Both the position numbers and the translations under genes were made by a program. A stretch of DNA of 64,000 nt from Kappaphycus alvarezii (taxonomy: Eukaryota; Rhodophyta; Florideophyceae; Gigartinales; Solieriaceae), in NCBI GenBank assembly GCA_002205965.3, contig NADL03000501.1, positions 1,612,001-1,676,000 of the forward strand, read 5' to 3'. The notes under the pieces were generated by a model. It did no database searches, was not told the origin of the DNA, and was given only the letters and a program-made list of their open reading frames with translations. Shown piece after piece: positions 55,479 to 64,000 of this stretch; the stretch's first letter is position 1, and the number at the start of each line of letters is the position of its first letter.

Positions 55479-57556
55479 ATGGTCATAGCCTGCTACTTGA
55501 AGGCGATGAACGACACACTCGGACCGGAAAGGCTTGTACCTTCTGGTGTAGTATTTGGAGAATTTGCTCGACTTTCGCCAGCCCATGAAACGAGCCCGAT
55601 GCGATCAACACTAATGGGAAGACGCAAACTCGCAGAGAGTGTGCGAAAGGAGATCGAAGTGGAGATCTCCAGGTTCAAGCTACGCCGAGCACTTCATCAC
55701 GCCGTCCCTTCGTCAAGCGAAAGGTCGTATCAGCCGCGAGACTGAGCTCTCGTCTAGAGAAAGAAGATCGTGTCTAACCGCATTAGAGAACGTTTGGGAC
55801 CTTCCGAAGTCTCCCGCACCGATCTTGACAAGAAATTAGGCTTCTTGCGCGACTATGACAGTGATTCTGCGAGACAGTTTAACATAGCTCAAGTCAAGCC
55901 GTATTTGGAACCAGAAAAGGCCTCTTCCACAGTCCAAGCGTACTTAGAACGTTTTTTCACCCATTTTAAGTCACCTTACTGTGATATATTGGCGACAGAG
56001 GTATTGCAAGAGAGTGACATTCGTGCTAAATGTACCGAAATGGATGACGCCAAGAAAAAGGAGACCAGAGCATTACTCAAACGCTGAAATTTTAAGGTTA
56101 TACTTCAAGAAGAAATAACTCCCGATAGGAATGTTCTGCCGGTTCTTTTCGACTTTTCGATCAAGTCCCATATCTACGGAGAAACAAAATGTAAGGCACG
56201 CTAAGTTATTGATGGCCATCGATACAAGTTGAAAAATATTCTCGTCCACACTTCTTCGATCCTGCAACCATTTCTATTCGTCTGCTTTTGTCATTAGCCC
56301 CTAGCTTTAACTTCAGAGTATTGACTGCGGATGAAACTCAACCGTATCTTAAATACTCGGAACCTTTGGAGAGAGGGATATTTATAAGGGAATTTTCCCC
56401 GAATTCAAGCTATTTACTTTTTTACTTTAATTACTTTAATTATTTTAATTGGAGGGAGATTTACAAGGGAATTTTTTCCGAATTCGAGCTCGATCCAGAT
56501 CAGTTCCTGAAACTGCTACGACCTCTATATGGTCTATGCGACGAAGGTGATTTCTGGCACAAAATTATGGATAAGAAACATCGTGAGGAGATGAAAATGA
56601 AACCCTTTCGTCTAGATCACGCATTGTACTGAAGAGGAAAAACTTATATACCTGAGTGGAAGCTCGTGGACGACCTTCTAAGTTGCGGTGACAGCGACTT
56701 TCGTACGCTCTAGAAGTGTACGAAGGAAAGGTTTGAATTGAGGGAGGAAGCTTCGCTTCCGTCGGAATTTACCGGATTCATCCTCGACTAGAAGACAGAA
56801 ACGTTCTTCGTTGATCAAATTTCATACCTGCTCAAGTTGTAATATCCACCCCAAGATGCCTACTTTTAATCATTCGGATCAGTGCGTATGCGCCTAGCCT
56901 GGTTGCAAAAATCCGGAGCAGACCTCCTTTTAGAGATAGACGAACTCACACTAGTTACTGAAGAGACATTTGACTCTAATAGCTCTAAGATATTGCGAAG
57001 AATTAAAAATACAGTAAACTAAACTGCTGATAACCATGTGAGACTAAGAATGCCGACACTAGACTTAAGCCGCTTCGATTCATTGGATTTTTTGACTCCT
57101 GGTTCGCAAATATTCAAGAAGTATCATCGAAACTCCGGCGCATTATATTTCTTGCAGATGACTCGACCATGATAGCGCCAAGGTCATTCAAGTCATACAA
57201 GTCAAGGCGCGGTACAAGATCCGCAATTTCCGGGGAAATGATGCATTTAGCGACACGTTCGATTTTGCTATAGCCCTTTCTGAAGAATTGAAGATTTCGA
57301 GCGGGTTCCAGTCCAATTACTTAGAAATAGCAACAGTTTTCTCGACGTTATCTATAAGCGGTCACGCACATCCGAGAAGAGAACGATCTTAGACGTTGCC
57401 ACAGCTAGAAAAGTATGTCGAGACAATTTAATATCCGATACCAGCTTATTCAGGAGCAGCAATAACGTTGCAGATGTACTTACCAAGTACGTAAGCGAAA
57501 CACTTCTCCAAGAGATTATCACTACTGAGCAGCTTGAAATCCAACCGGACCAATGA
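55479..57556 (+). pseudogene. Truncated second copy of the first Copia family
   Basis: Starts in the integrase C-terminus: LKAMNDTLGPERLVPSGVVF, against KAMNHTLDPEGFVPSALVF at 20210. Then FNIAQVKPYLEPE, reverse-transcriptase blocks LKLLRPLYGLCDEGDFWHK and a VDD remnant near 56672, and RNase H fragments ending DVLTKYVSETLL. Many stops. A 40-bp duplication with filler lies at 56371-56490. Gag, protease, the integrase core and both LTRs are missing or not recognised. Confidence 0.82.
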
Positions 57557-57567
57557 ATACAAGCCGT

Positions 57568-58172
57568 TTAAAAGAGATAACTTGACTTTAACTCGATCTC
57601 CCGCGAATGGAGCTCTAAAACCTCCGTTACAACGACCTGCTGAGCCCATGTTACCGCACACAACTTCAACGCTTCCGAATTCAGCCTAATCGCGAGGCTC
57701 TTGGCCGAATCCAGGATCAACCCGCGAGTAGCGTCGACACAAACGCAGTGATCTACGTGGGAACCTCGCTCACTAACCAACCTGAAGATGTATATCCTAC
57801 TCTTGAACTCGTATTTTGTTGCATGCCCCTGAAAGTCGTTGGTTTCAATTTCCACACTGTTATGGGGCTTGCGGAAACCGACTTGCAATACAATCGTCCG
57901 AAGCGACGGGCCAGCCTGCGTCGAGTTACTGCAGTGGACCGTCAATTTTTTAAACCAAACTTTCACGATTCTAACATCATTCAGACTGCACGAGCACCTC
58001 ATTTCGTTTAAGATTGCAGCATTTATGCAAGCCAACAGCTTACGAGACACATAAGGCCTTCAACACCGTAGGCCCGGAAGCTCATCAACTTAACCTGCTC
58101 TTCCTGTGCCCCACGACTACCTGTCAGTACTACAACTCCTAGATACGCCCGATAGAACTCCTTAACTTCCGT
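57568..58172 (-). pseudogene. Unknown ORF, probably split by Copia insertion
   Basis: A minus-strand frame of 160 codons ends at TAA 57568. The first in-frame ATG is 58002, and its longer start is a GTG. Reading further upstream in another frame, 58172-58055 is also open and coherent (EVKEFYRAYLGVVVLTG, QEEQVKLMSFRAYG), with one frame change near 58050. The C-terminal part has a striking block VDHCVCVDATRGLILDSAKS, where a His/Cys then Asp pattern suggests an enzyme-like or DNA-handling fold. I do not recognise the family. The frame on the far side of the Copia element (63748-64000, same strand) may be its N-terminal part. Confidence 0.45.
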
Positions 58173-58699
58173 TGGTAAATTACAGAGCGAGTCAATATGG
58201 GTCCGAGTGTATCCTGCGTCCTAATAGACAGTACACTGTATACTGTAAGCGTATTTAGTGACACGTCTGGCGGCTTGATTTGTAATCTTACAAGGCTTTA
58301 ACAAGCAATGCCTATGAAATTCAGCTGCGGAGATGAACCCACATTACACTTGGACTGTAGCTGTGCAGTTACAAGTTTTTGGTCATTATACGTTCAGTAC
58401 AGCTTGTACTGCCTCAGAGTACAGTATTGTGAGTTGATGATAACCTGTTATAGAGATTCCGATCACAGTTTCCACATGGAAGGAATGTTCATTAATTCAC
58501 ATTCAAAGGCTGGTGTGGAGCGAGCTGTTGTGCTTTAGGCGCATTGCTGCGACGGAAGTTGGAGCAAGTATTTCAGAACTACAATGACAGCTGTAGCTTA
58601 AATCTATAGATCAGTTAGTAGGGCTAGCCAAAACTCTGGAGACTATTTAGGAGAAGATCACTGGCCTTGAAGAGTAAGGAAAAGGAACCTCGATCTACA
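58173..58699 (+). repeat. 5' LTR of young Copia element
   Basis: Begins near TGGTAAATTACAG and ends near CCTCGATCTACA. Holds several TACTGTA/GTACAG words, such as CAGTACACTGTATACTGTAAG. It contains a 76-codon open frame (58308-58538) that is repeated unchanged in the other LTR. Confidence 0.85.
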
Positions 58700-58703
58700 A
58701 CAA

Positions 58704-58720
58704 TAGGTTATGGGCCCAGG
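58704..58720 (+). promoter_or_regulatory. Primer-binding site, half initiator tRNA-Met
   Basis: AGGTTATGGGCCCAGG lies a few bases after the LTR. GGTTATGGGCCCAG is the reverse complement of CTGGGCCCATAACC, the anticodon stem-loop of eukaryotic initiator tRNA-Met (CAT anticodon included). Drosophila copia uses a tRNA-Met cleaved in the anticodon loop in just this way. Confidence 0.8.
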
Positions 58721-58819
58721 ACGCTAACAGGCATCAAATTTTTTAGTCAACGTCAGGCGAAGTATTTACCTTGTGTACTGCTATAACGAATTTGAACAGG
58801 AAAACGTGTCTGATTCGGA

Positions 58820-60059
58820 CATGGACTCTGAAAAGGCAACCATCAAGATTCCTCGTTTCCACGGCAAACGTGGGGAGGACTATTTCCTTTGACGTTTACG
58901 TCTTAGAGCCGCCTGTAGGATGAAGGGGTTGTGGAGTGTAGTCGAGAGAAAATAAAACGCTCGTGTATCAGCAGAGACAGCTCAGAAAGGAACTGTCGAG
59001 ACATCATCACCCGAACAGATAAAGCTGACCTCTAAACTTGAGAAGGTGTCTGGGATTATAATATCAGCACTTGGAAACTCTCCACTTCGAGTGGTTGCAG
59101 ACGCAGATGACAACCCCGCACGCATGCTGAAGCTTCTTGATACCAGTTATGCATCTAGTCGCACGGTCAGCAAGATTGCTGTGCAGACTCTGCTTTATCG
59201 AATGCGATACATGAACCAAGATATGGGGAAGTACATTGACGGGTACACCACTCTGTTTAACCAGCTCGAGTTCATTGGGAAAGATGCTTCCATCTATGAG
59301 TTTTATAAAGCCACAATGTTGCTGGCTTCGATCGATCCATCTTGCGGAGTTGAGACCATTGCAGCTGATCTACGAACTAAAGCTGCTAGTGAGCTCACTT
59401 GGGAATATGTTACCACTACCCTCATTGAGAATATAAGGCACCCCCTAAAAGCTGTAGGAATGTTCAGGGGGCCTAAGGGTCGTAAATTCAGAAAGGGTAA
59501 ATGGCCAGGTGGTGTCGATGCTTCTATCAAGCAAGAGATTTCAAGTGGCTCTGATGAGTCAGTTGATACTGAAAGTGCCTCTCATTCATTCAGAACCGCT
59601 CTGCAGTTGAGAAAAATGAACAATAGATCAAGTGCAAGTATTTCTAGATGTGAATTTTGCGGGCGCATGGGTCATGTAGAAGAGACATGCTACATGAATC
59701 CAGGTCATGTAGAAGAGACATGCTACATGAATCCAGACAAACCCAGCAACAAACTTAGACCTAGAATGAAGGAGAGCATGATGATCGCAAGGACAGAATC
59801 TATGCCCAGTCCATCATTCAAGTCCTTCGGGTCTGAACCCAAGGCATCGTCTTTTGGAAAAATTGAAATAGCCGGTGCAGTTTTGTGCGGACTCACTCAT
59901 CGAACCACTGTATTGCCGCCAAGAGACAGCAATACTTATCACGAAAGTAGCGCTACCACTCATGTTTTCCACTCTGAGCTCTCGTTTGTCCCAGGTTCTC
60001 TGCGGACTTGTGCAGCACGCACTGTACTCTTTGCCGACAGATCCACTGTAGCGACATAA
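58820..60059 (+). pseudogene. Copia gag and protease start
   Basis: The gag lead-in (KATIKIPRFHGKRGEDYF) begins near 58832 but meets stops at about 58893 and 58953. The main open frame is 59046-60059. It has a capsid-type block SSRTVSKIAVQTLLYRMRYM...MGKYIDGYTTLFNQLEFIGK and a zinc knuckle CEFCGRMGHVEETC. A 33-bp tandem duplication (59670-59702 and 59703-59735) repeats part of that knuckle. The protease follows with ESSATTHVFHSELSF, where the usual catalytic DSG has become ESS. Ends at an in-frame TAA (60057). Confidence 0.85.
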
Positions 60060-60062
60060 GAA

Positions 60063-60537
60063 ATGGGAGATGTAGTGCTTGAATTTCAAAATGCCAGCAT
60101 TCGCCTTGAATTTGTGCTTCTCATACCAGGACTTGACTACAATCTTGTTTCAGCTGGGCAATTTGCGGATTGTGGAATCGAGTCGACGTTTTTGAATACA
60201 AAAGTCGAGCTATCATTGGTTGAAAATAGTTTCATAATTGGATATGGAAAAAGGGATACGACAAATGGGCTCTATTCACTACCATCGCCCACGAATTTTA
60301 AAGAAAATGCTGCAATTGTGACAGACCAATCCAGTGATGCCATATTGTGGCATCGACGACTGGCACATATTTACACGAAAGATCTAGCCCAGCTGTAAAA
60401 ACACACGGTTGGGGTCCCTAAGGTTGGTCCAACACAGGAAATTTGTCGTGCATGTCGTTTAGGCAAGGCTACCAAACTGCCTTTCAGAGGCAAATTCAAG
60501 AGGTCTCAACGCGTTGGAGATATTATTCATTCCGACG
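60063..60537 (+). pseudogene. Copia protease end and integrase start
   Basis: Same frame as the gag after the TAA. FVLLIPGLDYNLVSAGQF is the usual protease end, and LWHRRLAHI is the first His block of the integrase zinc finger. A TAA at 60396 follows, then ICRACRLGKATKLPF (Cys pair). The frame is lost at the 26-bp duplication 60510-60535/60536-60561, which repeats the RVGDIIH codons. Confidence 0.82.
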
Positions 60538-61639
60538 CGTTGGAGATATTATTCATTTCGATATTATGGATCCGCTCAATACATCTTATCCCGATCAATA
60601 CAGGTACGCTATTACATTTCAGGACGACTATTCACGGTATGGATACGTGGCGTTTGTGCATAGGCGAAGTGAGCTTCTGGAAGTGTTCCGTGAGTTTTTC
60701 ACTGTATTCGAAAACACAGTGTCGACCACCCCTAGTATACTAAGTATGTCCTCTGATTGTATCAAAACATTTCGTACTGAATGGAACTGTATCAAGCGGA
60801 TACATGCAGACAATTCAAAAGAGTATGTCAGTCTCCAAACGAACTTGTGCATTGGTGTGTTGAGTTCCTTCTCCCCGCCTTATACCCCAAAGCTGAATGC
60901 TATCGCGGAGCGGATCCACAGAACTCTTTGTAATGCAGCCCGTTCCTTTCTTATCCAGGCAGACCTCCCGGTTGAGTTGTGGCCATTTGCAATGAAGAAT
61001 GTGGTTTACGTCAAGAATCAAGTACCGCTTTCCACCACTGGGGTGGTGCCATTCGAGCTTTTCTTTCAACATAAATCATCTCTAAGCCATGCAAAAGTGT
61101 TTGGATGCTGTGCTTATGTTCTCAAGCAGCCTACAGGAAGAAAATTGGAGCCTCGAGCCATTGAGGGACTATTCCTTGAAGTGATACAACATGGCGTGTA
61201 CAAAATTCTCACATTTGCAGAAAATGGATTCCCATCTATCGTACAGTCCCGACATGTCATATTTGACGAATCGCGTTTCACTAGAGCTCCAAACTTAGCC
61301 GGAAAAATGGAGGAGCAAGAATTTAATGATGATAGCTGGGATAAATCACATGAATCAGGCTGTTATAGTGATTCATCCAGCTTTCAGGATATAGAGAGTG
61401 TTACCGACTCACTTGATGCCGTTCACAGCTCTGCAAATAGAGCTGAATGTAATGAAAAGGAGAGCCACGCTGCACATGATTCGGATGAATGTGTTGACAC
61501 GCCCGGCAATACCGAGTCATTGGAGGAACCAGCTGTCGATGAGCAAAATCCGAGAGTTGGGTTACAATCTACTTTCGGCAGCTCTCATCGCTACCCCCGT
61601 CGAAACCGCAAACCTCCAACTTGGTTTATGGCTGGTTAA
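60538..61639 (+). pseudogene. Copia integrase core
   Basis: An open frame from the second copy of the duplication to TAA 61637. The triad is complete: Asp in GDIIHFDIM, Asp in RIHADNSKEY and Glu in NAIAERIHRT. The Copia GKGY-region follows (KVFGCCAYVLK, EGLFLEV), then a Ser/Asp/Glu-rich linker (about 61310-61560) and a basic end RYPRRNRKPPTWFMAG. The product would join cDNA to the host chromosome. Confidence 0.85.
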
Positions 61640-63210
61640 AGCATAGAGCTAAAAATTAAGACTGGAGATGAGCCTACAATACGAGAAGCCATGTCTACCA
61701 CACCAGAAGAGCAAGAGCTTTGGTCCAAAGCCATCAAGGATGAGGTCTCCGCATTAGCCAAAAATGACACCTGGATTCCAGAAGGGAACTTAAATATAAA
61801 TCCAGTAACGACGTATGTCATTCTCAAAATCAAACGAGATGCAGAGGGAAAGGTGGAACGATTTAAGGCCAGAATTATGGCAGGCGGTAACCACCAAAAG
61901 TATGACGAGGATTTTCTAGAGATTTACGCTCCAGTCGTTCACTTTTCTATAGTGAGACTTTTTCTTTATATTGCTATATGCAAGAAGATGTTCATTTCAC
62001 AGGTTGACATCATGTATGCGTTTTTTAATGGTGTTTTAAAAGAGCATTTATGGGTCTGGTCACCACGTGGAATCCCAGAAATGCCTTACCGACAGTATAA
62101 ACTTAAGAAGGCTTGCATGGTCTACGAAAAGCGCCCTTTGCATGGCACAACCGATTGTGCAGCGACTTGCAATCAATTGGGTTCGATGAGGTCCCAAGTG
62201 CGTCCTGTGTGTTCATGCGACGTTGTGGATCAGATATTGCAATGGTGTTAGTATGTGTCGATGATCTTCTCATTCTAATGAGCACAAGGAATGAGTTGCA
62301 ATCCGTCTCTGATGCTCTGGATAGAATGTATGAATTGAGAAAGTCAAGCAATGTAGACTGGTTTCTTGGAGTTCTATTAGCGTGGACAACTGACCAGGCA
62401 GGAAGGGTTATTGGACTCTACTTGTCCCAGTCTGCATATATGGCTAATGTACTAACACTGTTTGGAATGACTGACTGCAATCCAGCGCCAACTCCAATGA
62501 TACAGTCCTTCTTTGATGGCTTTCAGTCTGTGACGAAAAGGGATACTATAAATCCAAAAATATAGGAGCAGATGGTTGGATCTCTATATAAGTGGCACTG
62601 CGCTCTCGTCCAGACATACTGGTTGCAATACTCATACTGGCAAGATATCAGCAAAATTCATGCGGGTACTTCCATACGGCTTTGAAACGCATTATGAGGT
62701 ATTTGAAAGGCACTCAACACCTCGGATTGAAATATTGCAGAGGAAATCTAGATTTCTCGGTGCTCGTATATTCGGACTACGCTGCAGACACTGGGGATCG
62801 TAAGTCCACGGAAGTTTACTTTGCAAAGATTGGAAAAGCTACAGTGCACTGGGGAGCGAAAAAAGAGACTTCAGTTGCTTCATCGACCTGTGAGGAAGAA
62901 TATGTAGCAATGTCCATCGCTTGTCAAGAGATTCTTTGGATACGCCTAGTAATCGAGGAAATTGGCGAGCCAGCGAAAGAAACAGTGGTCTATCAGATAA
63001 CATGTCAGCTCTGAGCTGAGCTGAAGGTAGAAAACTACCACCACGTGCAAAGCATATCGATATTAGCTGGCACTTCATACGAGAGTTGGTTACAAAGGGA
63101 ACCATTAAATTGGAACATGTTCCGAGTATCGAAAATGATGCTGATCTCCTTACCAAGCCACTCAGCTTTAATTTGTTCAAGAATATAGTTAAACGTGACT
63201 TCCGAGTTCA
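61640..63210 (+). pseudogene. Copia reverse transcriptase-RNase H
   Basis: Continues in the integrase frame: EQELWSKAIKDEVSALAKNDTW, ERFKARIMAGG, FISQVDIMYAFFNG (catalytic Asp). Near 62115 the frame shifts: YGLRKAPFAWHNRL, VCVDDLLILM (active site CVDD for YVDD) and DWFLGVLLAW. A stop at 62565 is followed in a third frame by RYLKGTQHLGLKYCRG, YSDYAADTGDRKST and SSTCEEEYVAMSIACQEILWIR (RNase H). The tail near 63080-63175 reads ELVTKGTIKLEHVPSIENDA and LLTKPLS. Dead. Confidence 0.86.
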
Positions 63211-63222
63211 GTAGAGGAGGAG

Positions 63223-63747
63223 CGTTAAATTACAGGGCGAGTCAATATGGGTCCGAGTGTATCCTGCGTCCTAATAGACAGTACACTGTATACTGTAAGC
63301 GTATTTAGTGACACGTCTGGCGGCTTGATTTGTAATCTTACAAGGCTTTAACAAGCAATGCCTATGAAATTCAGCTGCGGAGATGAACCCACATTACACT
63401 TGGACTGTAGCTGTGCAGTTACAAGTTTTTGGTCATTATACGTTCAGTACAGCTTGTACTGCCTCAGAGTACAGTATTGTGAGTTGATGATAACCTGTTA
63501 TAGAGATTCCGATCACAGTTTCCACATGGAAGGAATGTTCATTAATTCACATTCAAAGGCTGGTGTGGAGCGAGCTGTTGTGCTTTAGGCGCATTGCTGC
63601 GACGGAAGTTGGAGCAAGTATTTCAGAACTACAATGACAGCTGTAGCTTAAATCTATAGATCAGTTAGTAGGGCTAGCCAAAACTCTGGAGACTATTTAG
63701 GAGAAGATCACTGGCCTTGAAGAGTAAAGAAAAGACACCTCGACCTA
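63223..63747 (+). repeat. 3' LTR of young Copia element
   Basis: Matches 58173-58699 at a constant offset of 5,050 bp. Similarity fades after CCTCGACCTA, so the final few bases may be missing. Confidence 0.85.
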
Positions 63748-64000
63748 AAGAATACGTCAAAACCCCCACCGCATCCGAACTAAGCACTTTGCAGAAGTCC
63801 AGAATGCCTCGAATACGATCCATGCCCCCAACTATGACCGTCGGGAAATCGATCTGTCTTCTCGCAAAATCGGGTATTGTCAGTGAATTCTCATCAAACA
63901 TACAGTATCTCGACGCATCCTTCTCCTTTCTATCGAAACCATACCACTTACCCTCAGTGAATTCGTACTGGTCAGAGCTCAATCCATCGCTGAACGTCAT
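63748..64000 (-). CDS. Partial unknown ORF at window edge
   Basis: A minus-strand frame begins with ATG exactly at the window edge (64000). It may begin further right. It runs into the 3' LTR, where it stops at 63674. The non-LTR part is about 84 codons: a Lys/Asp-rich start, then DFARRQIDFPTVIVGGMDRI and ILDFCKVLSSDAVGV. I do not recognise it. Direction and position suggest that it is the N-terminal part of the frame at 57568-58172, interrupted by the Copia element. Confidence 0.4.

Larger units (their letters stand above)
58173..63747 (+). mobile_element. Copia LTR retrotransposon, young LTRs
   Basis: Two LTRs of about 525 bp (58173-58699 and 63223-63747) are nearly identical: one difference in the first 500 bp, a few at the far end. 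A primer-binding site follows the left LTR and a purine tract (AGAGGAGGAG) precedes the right one. The internal order is gag, protease, integrase, reverse transcriptase, RNase H. The family differs from the copies at 17 and 55 kb. At least seven disabling changes lie in the coding part. No target duplication was found. The right LTR may have lost its last few bases. Confidence 0.9.

Noticed and set aside
58308-58538. 76-codon ORF in both Copia LTRs
   Set aside because: Its identity in the two LTRs comes from LTR duplication. No domain and no evidence of function.
1-64000. CRISPR array, rRNA or prokaryotic operons
   Set aside because: No regularly spaced repeats, no rRNA-like segments, and the gene content is eukaryotic.

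Overview
The window is eukaryotic nuclear DNA: a few compact host genes in a large amount of transposable-element debris. The recognisable host genes are a TIP41-like protein, a CLPTM1 transmembrane protein, a bZIP factor with one 124-bp intron, and an unassigned 713-residue protein. Single long exons, a short intron, CACC-ATG start contexts and a mix of Copia, Gypsy, tyrosine-recombinase (DIRS-like), R2-like, Harbinger and Tc1 elements would suit an intron-poor alga. A florideophyte red alga of the Chondrus type is my best guess. That is inference from style, not from a marker gene.

Layout. 1-9.1 kb is the gene-rich part: the 713-aa gene and the TIP41 gene converge, then come rearranged pieces of an R2-like reverse transcriptase, then CLPTM1. 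9.4-11.95 kb holds several 3' pieces of R2-like retrotransposons with a shared 3' UTR that recurs at 37.2, 39.5 and 50.7 kb. 12.05-23.28 kb is one Copia LTR element with a perfect 5-bp target duplication (AGGAT). Its 5' LTR was split by a 4.6-kb tyrosine-recombinase retrotransposon. 23.76-26.36 kb is an apparently intact PIF/Harbinger DNA transposon with transposase, SANT-like partner, terminal inverted repeats and TAA target duplication. 30.2-33.9 kb is a decayed second tyrosine-recombinase element next to a decayed second Harbinger. 34-44.4 kb is gene-poor, partly very AT-rich, and contains a badly decayed Tc1-type transposase. The bZIP gene sits at 44.75-45.42 kb. 47.4-49.2 kb has more R2-like debris.

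52.6-63.75 kb is a second retrotransposon cluster: a decayed Gypsy pol on the minus strand, a 5'-truncated relative of the first Copia element, and a third Copia element (58.17-63.75 kb) of a different family. That third element has almost identical LTRs and a primer-binding site matching a cleaved initiator tRNA-Met. Minus-strand open frames on both sides of it suggest that it split a gene.

TACTGTAC/GTACAGTA palindromic motifs and (TGTAC)n runs are scattered through the window, mostly between genes. I see no rRNA, no CRISPR array and no convincing intact tRNA.
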